Shown here piece by piece: positions 9,434 through 18,092 of a DNA stretch of 64,000 nt (position 1 is its first letter; the number at the start of each line of letters is the position of its first letter). A program made the position numbers and the translations under genes. Source of the stretch: Myxococcales bacterium (lineage in GTDB: Bacteria > Myxococcota_A > Polyangia > Polyangiales > JADJMO01); the NCBI GenBank assembly GCA_016709545.1, contig JADJMO010000008.1, positions 124,001-188,000 of the forward strand. The letters are read 5' to 3'. The notes under the pieces were generated by a model. That model had not been told where the DNA came from. It made no database searches and was given only the letters and a program-made list of their open reading frames with translations.

Positions 9434-10567
9434 GTGCGAAGGTTGGTGGTCGGCTTTGCCGCGGTCGCAGGGCTCGGGTGCGAGGCGCGGGTGACGCGGC
9501 TCAAGGCGCCTCCCGATCCGAAGAGCGTGACGTTCGTCGCCTCGAGCGAGGTGCGTTCGGTCGTGGTCGGCTGGAACGACATCTGCGTGCTGATGGCGGA
9601 CGGCAACGTCCGGTGCAAGCGCGACTGGCGGCCGGACGGCAAGCGCGGGCTCATGAGCTTCGCCTACGTCGCGGGCGTCAAGGATGCCGTGGGTGTCTCG
9701 GTCGGCATCGAGCACGCGTGCGCGACGACCGCCAAGGGTGCGGTCCTCTGCTGGGGGAGCAACGAGGTCGGGCAGGTGGGCGGGGATGAGGCGGTGGTGC
9801 GCATCGGTCGTCCCGTGCCGCTCGACGGGCCCGCGGCCGAGGTGCGCGTCGGCGAGAAGCAGACCTGCGCGCGGCTCGCGACGGGTGCGGTGCGCTGCTG
9901 GGGCGCCGTCGCCGGCACCGACCACGCGCCGCCGACGCCGATCGACTGGTTCGCGGACGCGGCCGCGCTCGACGTCTCGACGGAGGCGGTGTGCACCGTC
10001 ACCAAGGCGGGTGTCGTCCGTTGCTCGTTCGCCGGCGCACGCCCGCTCGAGCCGGTCGCCGAGGGCTCGGTGGCGAGGGCGGTGGCGCTCGGGCGGTTCC
10101 GCGGCTGCGCCCTGCTCGCGGACGGCACGGTCCAGTGCTTCCAGCTGCAGCGGCCTGCGAACGCACCCGTGACAGGGAAGGTCCCTGCCTTCGGCGAGGC
10201 GGTGCCAGGGCTCACCGACGTGGTGCAGCTCGGCGCGGGGCTCTCGCACTTCTGTGCGCGCAGGAAGGACGCCTCGGTGTGGTGCTGGGGCTCGAACAAC
10301 TACGGACAGCTCGGCCACGGCGATCGCGAGGGCTCGAACGCGCCGGTGCCGGTCAAGCGGCTCCCCGACGCGCTCGAGCTGTCCGTGGGTGGTGACCGCA
10401 CCTGCGCGCGCAAGGCGACGGGCATGGTGGTGTGCTGGGGCGCCGACCTGCTGGCGGACTCCATGTACCGCGCGCTCACCGGCATCCAGTCCGACCCCGG
10501 CCCTCCAGGGCCCCACGACTCGCTCGCACCCGAAGAGCTGCGGGTCCCGATGGGAGGCACGCCATGA
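9434..10567 (+). CDS. RCC1-repeat lipoprotein
   Basis: 377 residues from GTG 9434. The N-terminus VRRLVVGFAAVAGLGCEA carries lipobox GLGC. The rest is a beta-propeller of RCC1-like blades with the recurring pattern of a Cys-containing strand followed by G-x-V-x-CWG: CATTAKGAVLCWGSNEVGQ, CARLATGAVRCWG, CARRKDASVWCWGSNNYGQL, CARKATGMVVCWG. Paired cysteines in each blade suggest disulfides in the periplasm or outside the cell. Bacterial RCC1 lipoproteins are common in Myxococcota and have no assigned function. Its stop overlaps the ATG of the next gene (ATGA), so it is probably made together with the outer-membrane protein that follows. Confidence 0.85.
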   Translation: MRRLVVGFAAVAGLGCEARVTRLKAPPDPKSVTFVASSEVRSVVVGWNDICVLMADGNVRCKRDWRPDGKRGLMSFAYVAGVKDAVGVSVGIEHACATTAKGAVLCWGSNEVGQVGGDEAVVRIGRPVPLDGPAAEVRVGEKQTCARLATGAVRCWGAVAGTDHAPPTPIDWFADAAALDVSTEAVCTVTKAGVVRCSFAGARPLEPVAEGSVARAVALGRFRGCALLADGTVQCFQLQRPANAPVTGKVPAFGEAVPGLTDVVQLGAGLSHFCARRKDASVWCWGSNNYGQLGHGDREGSNAPVPVKRLPDALELSVGGDRTCARKATGMVVCWGADLLADSMYRALTGIQSDPGPPGPHDSLAPEELRVPMGGTP

Positions 10568-11364
10568 ACCGCCCGATCCTGCTGACCGCACTGACGTCGC
10601 TCGCGTGTGTCGTGCCGCTCGCGCGCGCGGCGCAGCCCCCGCCGGCAGCACCCGCGACCGCCAGCCCTCCCGCGGCCGCCCCGGCGAGCGCCGAGACCGA
10701 GGAGACGCCCGGAGAGATCGCCGACACCGATCACGAGGCCAACCGTCTACGGATCGGCGCCGGGTACTTCGGGCGGTTCGACGTGCCGCTCGGCAACCCG
10801 GGCGTGCGCGCCGCGGGCGAGGTGCAGCCGACCCACCAGATCGGCGTGCGCTACTGGTTCCGCCGACGGCTCGCGTTCGAGGTCGCCCTCGGAGGAGGCG
10901 TGCAGTCCGGCTCGCCGAAGACGCTCGCGTGGTCGGCCCGGTTCTCGCTGCCTGTGGCGCTGTTCGTCGAGAAGCACCTCACGTTGTTCGTGGCGCCGAC
11001 CGTGGCCTATGGGCAGGGCACCGAGACGGTGAAGGGCGAGAGGACCGTCTCGCCGATCACGGGCCTCGAGCGCACTCCGCCCGATGCGCAGCACACCGGC
11101 CTGCGCCTCTCGATCGGCGCGCGCCTCGGGGCCGAGCTCCACCTCGGCTTCCTCGGCATGCAGCGCCTCTCGCTGATCGGCTCCGTCGGCCTCGACGCGA
11201 GCTACCTGCGCGGGGTCTCGAGCGCCGCGCTGGCGCCCACCACCAAGGACCCGGACCCCAAGGCGGTCGACTCGCGGTCGAGCAAGGTGTCGCTGCGCAC
11301 CACGTTCTCGGACGATCCCTGGGCCTCGTTCCTCGGCAACGTGGCGATCGTCGGGTACTTCTAG
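10564..11364 (+). CDS. Putative outer-membrane beta-barrel protein
   Basis: 266 residues. ATG 10564 overlaps the preceding stop. A signal peptide (MNRPILLTALTSLACVVPLARAA) is followed by a Pro/Ala-rich segment of about 35 residues. From residue 60 on, alternating hydrophobic and polar strands with aromatic girdles (IGVRYWFRRRLAFEVALGGG, LRLSIGARLGAELHL) end in an FLGNVAIVGYF tail. A C-terminal Phe is typical of Bam-dependent barrels. No family is recognised. Co-translation with the RCC1 lipoprotein suggests the two act together at the cell surface. It converges with the next gene and their stop codons overlap. Confidence 0.7.
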   Translation: MNRPILLTALTSLACVVPLARAAQPPPAAPATASPPAAAPASAETEETPGEIADTDHEANRLRIGAGYFGRFDVPLGNPGVRAAGEVQPTHQIGVRYWFRRRLAFEVALGGGVQSGSPKTLAWSARFSLPVALFVEKHLTLFVAPTVAYGQGTETVKGERTVSPITGLERTPPDAQHTGLRLSIGARLGAELHLGFLGMQRLSLIGSVGLDASYLRGVSSAALAPTTKDPDPKAVDSRSSKVSLRTTFSDDPWASFLGNVAIVGYF

Positions 11365-12287
11365 GGGACCGCGCCGCACGTCTCGACGGTCCGCACGAGG
11401 CAGCGACCACGAACGCACTCCGGGGGATAGCCCGCGCAGGGGTGCGCGCCCGCCGAGCCACACGCGGCGCCCTCGAGCAGCGCGGGAGCGCAACGCCCGT
11501 CGACGCAGCGGGCGGGTGGCGTGCACAGCGTGAGCTCGTTGGCCGAGAGCGAGCACGGCTCACCGAGTGCCGCCGAACGCGCGCGCGCGCAGTGCAGCGT
11601 GACCGAGCAGAACGCCGCGTCGAAGGGGTTGCACTCGTTGAGGCCTCCGCACGCCTCGTCCAGCGCGCGCCGCGGCTTGCACCGGTCGAAGTCGCAGAAC
11701 AGCAGGCGACCGCAGGGGGCGTTGGGCCCACAGGTCTCGCCGACGATCCGGGGCCTTTCGCAGACCCGCGCGGACGTGCACACGAGCCCGCGCCCGCACG
11801 CGCCCCCGACACACGCCTCGCCGACGGTCGGCGGCGCCTGGCACGTCCCGCACGCGGTGTCGTCGCCCCTGCCACAGAAGGTGGTGACGCACTGCTCGTC
11901 GAACGCGCACGAAGACCCGACGAGGAGGCCACCCGGCGGGGGAGCGCAGACGTCGGGGTAGCGCTCGAGGAACGTGGGGCAGGCCATCGCGGAGACCTCG
12001 CGGCCGCACGCCTCGAGATCGGCGAACGTACGGTGAGAGCCGCCGAGACCCGCGCGCCGCAGGCAGTCGTCGCGCAGCTGCGTCGTGCAGAGCGAGCCGA
12101 GCCCCACCTCGGCCTTCGCATATTCGGGGGCGCAGGTCTCGAGCCGGGCGCAGAGGGTCTGCGCGAGGGCGCTGCAGGCCGTGGCGCGCGGCGAGGACTC
12201 GCGAAAATCGCCGGCGTCGGCGCGGGGCGCGCTCGGCCCCGGGTCGCAGCCGACGAGCGTCACCGCGAGGAGGAGCGCGCGCCTCAC
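11361..12287 (-). CDS. Cysteine-rich lipoprotein
   Basis: 308 residues from GTG 12287. Signal peptide VRRALLLAVTLVGCDPG has lipobox LVGC. The mature protein holds about 30 cysteines in a repeating scheme GxxCxxxxxCxxxxCxxGRC (for example GEACVGGACGRGLVC, GEPCSLSANELTLC, GAACGSAGAHPC), resembling the Dickkopf/EGF-like Cys repeats common in myxobacterial surface lipoproteins. It should be disulfide-bonded and exported. Function unknown. Its start overlaps the stop of the upstream small lipoprotein (GTGA), so the two form an operon. Confidence 0.75.
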   Translation of the reverse strand: MRRALLLAVTLVGCDPGPSAPRADAGDFRESSPRATACSALAQTLCARLETCAPEYAKAEVGLGSLCTTQLRDDCLRRAGLGGSHRTFADLEACGREVSAMACPTFLERYPDVCAPPPGGLLVGSSCAFDEQCVTTFCGRGDDTACGTCQAPPTVGEACVGGACGRGLVCTSARVCERPRIVGETCGPNAPCGRLLFCDFDRCKPRRALDEACGGLNECNPFDAAFCSVTLHCARARSAALGEPCSLSANELTLCTPPARCVDGRCAPALLEGAACGSAGAHPCAGYPPECVRGRCLVRTVETCGAVP

Positions 12288-12742
12288 GGGCACGCCTGGT
12301 ACATGCGGAAGGTCTTGTTGGAGCCGCACATCCAGCGGCTCGCGCCGACGTGGCCGATGATGCAGTCGACGAAGGCCTTGGAGAAGTCGCGAATGTCCTT
12401 CACGGCGAGCAGGCAGCCCTCCGCGTCGAACACCAGGTAGAGATCGCCGCACTCGCTAGCCACCGCGGCGACGCAGGTCTCGTAGGCCTTGATGAGCGCG
12501 AAGCGCGGGCCGAAGTCGTCGATGGGGCAATCGCCCGGGCGGGTCGCGCAGGCTGGACCGGGCGCGACCTCCTCGGTGCGGGCCTCGGACGTCGTGTCGA
12601 ACGGGCTCGCGTCGAGGTCGGCCTCGAGGGCGGTGTCTTCGCTGGCGTCGGCCTTCAACGAGTGGAGCGAAGAGCGGGAGGCACACCCGGCCCAGGCGAT
12701 CGTCGGTGCCACCACGGTCAGGGCGCGGAGGGCGGCGCGCAC
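12284..12742 (-). CDS. Small Cys-containing lipoprotein
   Basis: 152 residues from GTG 12742. N-terminus VRAALRALTVVAPTIAWAGC has lipobox WAGC, then an acidic Ser/Asp/Glu linker (to about residue 60). A compact domain with six cysteines follows (ACATRPGDC, YETCVAAVASECGDLYLVF, CLLAVKDI, CIIGHVGASRWMCGS, QAC). The family is not recognised. It is first in an operon with the Cys-rich lipoprotein downstream. TAGCCT lies 6 nt before the start with no Shine-Dalgarno, suggesting a leaderless message. Confidence 0.65.
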   Translation of the reverse strand: MRAALRALTVVAPTIAWAGCASRSSLHSLKADASEDTALEADLDASPFDTTSEARTEEVAPGPACATRPGDCPIDDFGPRFALIKAYETCVAAVASECGDLYLVFDAEGCLLAVKDIRDFSKAFVDCIIGHVGASRWMCGSNKTFRMYQACP

Positions 12743-12748
12743 GGACAG

Positions 12749-12758
12749 AGGCTATCCT
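12749..12758. promoter_or_regulatory. Overlapping divergent TANNNT -10 elements
   Basis: TAGCCT on the minus strand (12754-12749) is 6 nt from GTG 12742. TATCCT on the plus strand (12753-12758) is 5 nt from an in-frame GTG at 12764. The two hexamers share bases, so only one direction could be engaged at a time. Confidence 0.4.
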
Positions 12759-12793
12759 GCGCCGTGGGATTGGTCGAGGCGGTGCGCGATGTT

Positions 12794-14278
12794 ATGGGTG
12801 GTCGGGCGATGTCCCGAGGGCCTGCAGCGCTGTGCGCGATCGCGGTGTCGGCGTTGGTCGGTCGCGCCTCGGCCGAGAGCGCCGAGGCTCGTCTGCGCGC
12901 CGAGGCCGGGCCGCCGGTCGACGAAATGCCGTCGGTCGGTGGCGCCACCGGGCTCGTCCACACGGTCAGCGCGCGCACGGGTCCGGTCGGCGCCGTGCGC
13001 TCGGCGCTGATGTTCGAGGGCTTCCGGGCGCCGTTCCTGTGCACGAAGGAGCAGCCGTGCGGGGGCCTCGGGCGGGCGGAGCGCGCCACGCACGTGCACA
13101 CGGGCCTCGCGGTCTCGATCGGGGCGACGCTCTTCGCGGGGGTGGAGGTGTTCCTGGTCGGTCGCGCCTCCTCGAACCGCAGCTCGGGATCGCGCGTCGC
13201 GGGGCTCCCTGACGACGTGCTCGAGGTCATCGGCGACACGACGCTGGGCGTGAAGATCGTCCGCCCGCTGTCGGACGGGTTGCACGTGGGGGGTGCCCTC
13301 GAGCTCCTGTTCGGCAGCGGACCAGGGCGGGTGGGGCTCTCGCTCGGCGCGACTAGCGCGCGGGTCCGAGGGCTCGCCACCTACGCGTTCGACGAGGCGG
13401 GCGTGCACCTCCCGCTCCGCCTGCACCTCGGGCTCGGCTACCTCCTCGACAACACCGCGCGACTCGTCGAGGACGTCGAGGCCCAGCGGAGCCTGGACGC
13501 GCGTGCGCCCCAGCAGATCAGCCGCATCGAGCGCTATGGCCTCGGCATCAACAAGCTCGATCGCGCCGAGCTGGAGGTCTCCCTCGAGTGGGTCGCGCGC
13601 GCGCGCGTCCGCCCCTTCCTGGAGTACGGGCTCGCGGTGCCGATCGATCGACGGGGTGCGCCGTGCACCAACCCAGCCGCCTCACCCGACCCGGCGTTCC
13701 GGCCCGACGTCGAGGACTGTGGGATCTCGTTCGGAGCCCTGCCCTCGCGGCTCACGCTCGGGGTCCGCACCTCGCCGTTCGTCGGAGAGAGCGGGACGAT
13801 CTCGGTCCTGCTCGGGATCGACGTCGGCCTCACCGGCACCTCACGCTTCGTCTCGGGGCTCGCGCCGCAGGCGCCGTACACGATGTGGCTCGGGCTCGCG
13901 GCGTCGCTGCAGGCCTCTCCGCGCCCTCCCGAAGTCGTGAAGGTGAACGTCGACGTCCCGGTGGTGCCGCCGATGGTCACGCTGCGTGGGTTCGTGCACC
14001 CGGTGGGCAAGGCGACGCCGATCGTCGACGCGAAGGTGATCTACGTCGGGGCCGCGCGGCCCGACCTCTCCACCGACGGCACGGGACACTTCGGCGACGA
14101 CGTCCCGCCGGGCACCTACGAGCTCGAGGTCCGGGCGCCCGGATACCTGCCGAACCGCTGCGGCGGGACCGCGGTGGGCCGCGCGCGCAAGGCGAACTCC
14201 ATCGTCACCCCGTGGCCGCCGGAGCCCGGGCAGGCCAACGTGCTCCTGCTCGACTGTCCCCTCGAGCCGGCGCCGTGA
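12794..14278 (+). CDS. Putative outer-membrane barrel with C-terminal carboxypeptidase-regulatory-like domain
   Basis: 494 residues from ATG 12794; ATG 12809 and GTG 12764 are alternatives, and the last fits the upstream -10 best. A signal peptide ends near SALVGRASA. The middle (about 40-370) has barrel-like strands with aromatic girdles (THVHTGLAVSIGATLFAGVEVFLVG, FLEYGLAVPID). The end carries a beta-sandwich (TLRGFVHPVGKATPIVDAKV, GTYELEVRAPGYLP) of the carboxypeptidase-regulatory/PEGA type, often found on surface proteins. It likely sits in the outer membrane with the sandwich in the periplasm. The stop overlaps the next start (GTGA), so the two are coupled. Function unknown. Confidence 0.65.
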   Translation: MGGRAMSRGPAALCAIAVSALVGRASAESAEARLRAEAGPPVDEMPSVGGATGLVHTVSARTGPVGAVRSALMFEGFRAPFLCTKEQPCGGLGRAERATHVHTGLAVSIGATLFAGVEVFLVGRASSNRSSGSRVAGLPDDVLEVIGDTTLGVKIVRPLSDGLHVGGALELLFGSGPGRVGLSLGATSARVRGLATYAFDEAGVHLPLRLHLGLGYLLDNTARLVEDVEAQRSLDARAPQQISRIERYGLGINKLDRAELEVSLEWVARARVRPFLEYGLAVPIDRRGAPCTNPAASPDPAFRPDVEDCGISFGALPSRLTLGVRTSPFVGESGTISVLLGIDVGLTGTSRFVSGLAPQAPYTMWLGLAASLQASPRPPEVVKVNVDVPVVPPMVTLRGFVHPVGKATPIVDAKVIYVGAARPDLSTDGTGHFGDDVPPGTYELEVRAPGYLPNRCGGTAVGRARKANSIVTPWPPEPGQANVLLLDCPLEPAP

Positions 14279-15225
14279 CCGTCCGCCGCGCCGTCCACGA
14301 TCCGACGCTGCGCGCGAGGGTGATCGACGTGCGCCCGCTGCACTACGCCGCCGGCGCCGACGCGGCCCTCGATCGCCCGGCCCACGTGCGCGCAGGCTCC
14401 GCCCTCGCTCGGGTGGGCAGTCGGCTGGTGGTCGTGCAGGACGACGCGAGCTTCTTCGCGGTGTGGGACGGCGCGGTCGTCGATGCGGTGGCGCTCCCGA
14501 GCGACGGCGGTCAGCGGTCGTTCGACGACGCGCGCGGGAACAAGGCGGCGAAGCTGGACCTCGAGGCCGCGTTCGCCCTCCCCGACGGGACGGTGTTCGC
14601 GCTCGGCTCCGGGTCGACGCGGGCGCGCGAGCGCATCGCCGTGCTCGAACCGAACGGCTCCGCGCAGCTGTTCGCGGCGCCGGCGTTCTACGAGGCCCTG
14701 CGCGCCGACGCGGCGTTCGCCGGCAGCGAGCTCAACCTCGAGGGGATTGCGCTGTTCGAGGGGGGGCTCGTGCTGTTCCAGCGGGGCAACGGGGCGCCGC
14801 GCGGTGAGCTCCTGCCCCGCGACGCGACCGCGCGCGTCTCGCTCGACGGGTGGCGCGCGTTCGTCGCCGGGGGGCCCGTGCCTCCGATCGAGGACGTCGT
14901 CGAGTGGGATCTCGGGAGCATCGACGGGGTGCGCCTCACCTTCACCGACGGCGTCGGCGCGTTCGGGACGCTCCACTACCTGGCCGCCGCCGAGGCCTCG
15001 CCCGACGCCGTCGCCGATGGGCCAGTGGCCGGCGTCGCGCTCGGGGTGCTCGGCGAGACGCCGCGCTACGCGATCGTCGAGGACGAGCGCGGACGGTTCC
15101 TCGGCAAGGCCGAAGGGCTCGCGTTCGACCCGAGCGACCGGCGACGCGCATACCTGGTGATCGATCGCGACGATCCGGAGCGCGCCGCCGAGCTGTGCAC
15201 CGTGCAGCTGGAAGGGCCGTGGTGA
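14275..15225 (+). CDS. Uncharacterised protein, probable beta-propeller
   Basis: 316 residues from GTG 14275, overlapping the stop before it. There is no signal peptide or membrane segment, so it is probably cytoplasmic. Repeating strand pairs separated by Gly/Asp turns (LVVVQDDASFFAVWDG, VFALGSGSTRARERIAVL, NLEGIALFEGGLVLFQRG, LGKAEGLAFDPSDRRRAYLV) resemble propeller blades of phytase-like or SdiA-regulated proteins, but I cannot assign a family. No catalytic residues stand out. Coupling to an outer-membrane barrel gene gives the only hint of context. Confidence 0.6.
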   Translation: MTVRRAVHDPTLRARVIDVRPLHYAAGADAALDRPAHVRAGSALARVGSRLVVVQDDASFFAVWDGAVVDAVALPSDGGQRSFDDARGNKAAKLDLEAAFALPDGTVFALGSGSTRARERIAVLEPNGSAQLFAAPAFYEALRADAAFAGSELNLEGIALFEGGLVLFQRGNGAPRGELLPRDATARVSLDGWRAFVAGGPVPPIEDVVEWDLGSIDGVRLTFTDGVGAFGTLHYLAAAEASPDAVADGPVAGVALGVLGETPRYAIVEDERGRFLGKAEGLAFDPSDRRRAYLVIDRDDPERAAELCTVQLEGPW

Positions 15226-15231
15226 GCCGCG

Positions 15232-15690
15232 CTAGCAGTCGTAGCCGAGGAGGCCGCAGGCGCCTGCCGAGGTGCAGGTCGGCGCGACCTCACCGTCGAC
15301 GCAGGGCTTGAACGGCTTGCCCTTCAGGTGCTTGGGACGCGCGATGGGCACGGCGGGATATCGCTTGGCCGAGACCCAGCAGTCGTCGACCGACTTGCAG
15401 GCGACGACCGTCGGAGGCGGGGGAGGCGGGGGCTCGGTGCTCGCGGGCGCGAGGGGGCTCGGCGCGGTCGGGGTCGGCGTGGTCGCGCTCGCGCTCGTGC
15501 TCGGGGGTGGGCTCGTGGTCGCGGTCGGAGCCGGGAGCGGCGGGCTCGGGAGCGGCGGGCTCGTCGGCGAAAGAGCGACGGCGCTCACCGAGGACTCGGG
15601 AGCGCCGCCGTCTCGCGTGTCGGGCACTCTGGCCGGCGTGCACGCAGCGAACACGAGCAACAGCAGGAGGCCGTTGCTCGCCGGGTTCAC
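15232..15690 (-). CDS. Small lipoprotein with Pro/Thr/Ser linker and six-Cys tail
   Basis: 152 residues from GTG 15690. The signal peptide VNPASNGLLLLLVFAAC has lipobox FAAC. About 70 residues of Pro/Ser/Thr/Ala low-complexity linker follow, then a 58-residue tail with six cysteines and many basic residues (CKSVDDCW, KHLKGKPFKPC, CTSAGACGLLGYDC). It looks like a surface-tethered small disulfide domain. Its GTG overlaps the TGA of the glutamate dehydrogenase gene, so it is co-transcribed with an enzyme to which it has no obvious relation. Confidence 0.65.
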   Translation of the reverse strand: MNPASNGLLLLLVFAACTPARVPDTRDGGAPESSVSAVALSPTSPPLPSPPLPAPTATTSPPPSTSASATTPTPTAPSPLAPASTEPPPPPPPTVVACKSVDDCWVSAKRYPAVPIARPKHLKGKPFKPCVDGEVAPTCTSAGACGLLGYDC

Positions 15691-16997
15691 GGGAAGATCT
15701 CGCGCTCGCGGTAGACCACCGCGATGCGCTGGAGCGCGATCGCGTAGGCGGCGACGCGCAGGTCGACCTTCTTCTCCTGGGCGAACGTGACCACCTCGCG
15801 GTAGGCGCGCTTCATCGTGGTCTCGAGCTTCTCGTCGACCTCTTCGAGGGTCCACGACTCGCTGCGCTTGTTCTGCACCCACTCGTAGTAGCTGACGGTG
15901 ACGCCGCCGGAGTTGGCGAGCACGTCGGGCAGGATGGCGATGCCGCGATCGAGGAGGATCTTCTCGCCGAGCGGGTTGAGCGGGCCGTTGGCGCCCTCGC
16001 CGACCATCTTGACGTCGAGGAGGCGAGCCTCGTGCTCACCGACCTGGTTCTCGAGCGCGCAGGGCAGGAACAGGTCGGCCTTGGTGCGGAAGAACTCGTC
16101 GCGGGTGATGGCCTTGCCGCCCGGGTAGCCCGCGATGGAGCCCTTCTGGGCGACGTGGTCCTGGAGCTTGTGGGCGTTGAAGCCCTCGGGGTTCGAGAGA
16201 TAGCCCGAGTGATCGCCGACCGCGATGCACGACGCGCCGAGCTTGCTGAGGAGCACGCTCGCGTGCGAGCCCACGTTGCCGAAGCCCTGCACGGTGTAGG
16301 TCGCGCCCTCGAGCTCGAAGCGCGTGTCCTTCGCCCACTCGGTGATGCAGTGGACGAGGCCCTGGCCGGTCGCCTTCTCGCGGCCGAGGGTGCCGCCGCT
16401 GGCGACGGGCTTGCCGGTGACGACGCCCTTGACGGCCTGCTTGTTGATGTGGCCGACGGTGTTCATGAAGGTGTCGGTCATCCACGCCATGACCTGGCCG
16501 TTGGTGCCGACGTCGGGCGCGGGGATGTCGTACTCCGGCCCGATGTTGGCGCCGAGCGCGTGCACGAAGCGACGGCTGATGCGCTGGAGCTCGGCGCGCG
16601 AGACCTCGCGGGGGTTGAACTTGATGCCGCCCTTACCGCCGCCGTAGGGGATCCTCATCAGCGCCGCCTTCCACGTCATCATGGCGGCGAGCGCCTTGAG
16701 GTCGTCGAGGCTCACGGTCTCGTGGTAGCGGATGCCGCCCTTGAACGGCCCGAGCAGGTTGTTGTGCTGGATGCGGTAGCCCTTGAACAGGCGGACCGAA
16801 CCGTCGTCCATGCGCACCGGGAAGTGCACGATGAGCTCGTTCTTCGGCTGCGAGAGGATCGAGGCGACCCACGGCTCGAGGTCGATGACCTTGGCTGCGC
16901 GATCCAGGTAGTCCTGGACGACCTTGAAGAACTCGTACTTGTGCTCGGCCGGCGGAACGGTGGCGGCCTTCATCGACTCGCTCGGGGCGCTGGACAT
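15687..16997 (-). CDS. gdhA: Glutamate (Glu/Leu/Phe/Val-family) dehydrogenase
   Basis: 436 residues, close to the 420-430 of RocG/GudB-type enzymes. It catalyses reversible oxidative deamination of glutamate to 2-oxoglutarate and ammonia in the cytoplasm. The substrate-side sequence VRLFKGYRIQHNN, the catalytic-lysine motif PYGGGKGGI and the dinucleotide-binding VQGFGNVGSHAS are all present. ATG 16997 was chosen over an in-frame start 26 codons upstream because GGAGG sits 8-12 nt before it. The 165 bp upstream hold an A/T-rich patch near 17110-17125 but no promoter I would defend. Cofactor preference (NAD or NADP) is not decided from the sequence. Confidence 0.93.
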   Translation of the reverse strand: MSSAPSESMKAATVPPAEHKYEFFKVVQDYLDRAAKVIDLEPWVASILSQPKNELIVHFPVRMDDGSVRLFKGYRIQHNNLLGPFKGGIRYHETVSLDDLKALAAMMTWKAALMRIPYGGGKGGIKFNPREVSRAELQRISRRFVHALGANIGPEYDIPAPDVGTNGQVMAWMTDTFMNTVGHINKQAVKGVVTGKPVASGGTLGREKATGQGLVHCITEWAKDTRFELEGATYTVQGFGNVGSHASVLLSKLGASCIAVGDHSGYLSNPEGFNAHKLQDHVAQKGSIAGYPGGKAITRDEFFRTKADLFLPCALENQVGEHEARLLDVKMVGEGANGPLNPLGEKILLDRGIAILPDVLANSGGVTVSYYEWVQNKRSESWTLEEVDEKLETTMKRAYREVVTFAQEKKVDLRVAAYAIALQRIAVVYREREIFP

Positions 16998-17162
16998 CTT
17001 GGAAACCTCCGGAACCTGCGGGGGACTGACGACTTCTTCGCCATGTAGGGGCAGTCTGGTAGCAGCGCCGAACACGCTCTGCCATCGCGCACCGCATCAT
17101 TCACTGCGGCAATTTTTCCGGTTTTTTCGCGACGCGAAGGAGCTGCGCGCCGAGGTCGGGCG

Positions 17163-17966
17163 TCAGCGCCAGAGCACGTAGAAATACGTGATGGACGCGG
17201 TGAACAGGAGCGCGTCGATACGGTCGAGGATCCCGCCGTGGCCGGGCAGGATTCCCCCGCTGTCCTTCACGCCGGTGGAGCGCTTGAACAGGGACTCGAC
17301 GAGGTCTCCCGCCTGCCCGAAGGCGGCCCCGACGACCGCGAGGACGAGACCCTGCACGAGCGGGAGCGTGCCCCGCAGGAAGTGCAGGCTGGCCCACACG
17401 GCGCCCAGCGCCGCGCCCGCCAGACCACCGATGCTGCCCTCGATGGTCTTCTTGGGGGAGACCGCTTCGTAGAGCTTGTGCTTGCCCAGGAACCGACCCG
17501 CGAAGTACCCGCCGGTGTCGGAGAACCAGGCCATCATCAGCGCGAGGACGACCCAGCCCGGATCGAAGTCGCGCCGCAAGAGCGCGAGGAGCGTGGTGGG
17601 GATGGCGGTGTAGAGCGGACCGAAGGCGAGGGTGGCCGCGCGGAGGCCCGCGGTCTGGATGTCACCGAGCCGGAACAGCGGCACGAGCACGCCGAACAGC
17701 GGGACGCCGACCAGCAGGGAGAGGAGCACCTTGGGGTTGGTCCCCCACCGCCAGATGATGACGGCGACGGCGAGGCCCATCGCGGCGCCGATGTACTGCG
17801 TCGGCTTGTCGTCGGGGGCGACCATGGCGCCCAGCTCCAGCATCGCGACCACCACCGCGGTGGTGGTGAGCAGGAAGAACCCGATGGGATCGATGCGGTA
17901 GAGGAGGGCCCAGATCGCGGGCACGAAGACCACCGCGACGAGGAACCGTGCCAGCAGGTTCGACAC
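17163..17966 (-). CDS. cdsA: Phosphatidate cytidylyltransferase
   Basis: 267 residues, the normal family size. CdsA makes CDP-diacylglycerol from phosphatidic acid and CTP in the inner membrane, the branch point of phospholipid synthesis. Seven or eight hydrophobic segments are visible. The C-terminal PROSITE-type signature is complete: KRSTGVKDSGGILPGHGG followed by ILDR. GTG 17966 was chosen because it starts right at the first membrane segment (VSNLLARFLVAVVFV) and lies 8 nt after TACCGT. The gene often sits with uppS and dxr; here it is alone between gdhA and a divergent VWA lipoprotein. Confidence 0.92.
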   Translation of the reverse strand: MSNLLARFLVAVVFVPAIWALLYRIDPIGFFLLTTTAVVVAMLELGAMVAPDDKPTQYIGAAMGLAVAVIIWRWGTNPKVLLSLLVGVPLFGVLVPLFRLGDIQTAGLRAATLAFGPLYTAIPTTLLALLRRDFDPGWVVLALMMAWFSDTGGYFAGRFLGKHKLYEAVSPKKTIEGSIGGLAGAALGAVWASLHFLRGTLPLVQGLVLAVVGAAFGQAGDLVESLFKRSTGVKDSGGILPGHGGILDRIDALLFTASITYFYVLWR

Positions 17967-17974
17967 GGCTGGGC

Positions 17975-17980
17975 ACGGTA
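17975..17980 (-). promoter_or_regulatory. TANNNT -10 for cdsA
   Basis: TACCGT, 8 nt before GTG 17966; no Shine-Dalgarno. Confidence 0.35.
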
Positions 17981-18092
17981 GGTGGGGTGAGACCGTTGCG
18001 CCAGCGAGAACCGCTGGAGGGCCGGCGGCGATGCCCTCGCTTTCGGGTGGTTGCACGCGGAGTGCGCTACTCTCTCCAGATCGGAGGTCGGG

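Noticed and set aside
16998..17162. Intrinsic terminator or riboswitch upstream of gdhA
   Set aside because: The T-rich patch (17110-17125) has no stable stem before it on the right strand and no conserved riboswitch core was seen.
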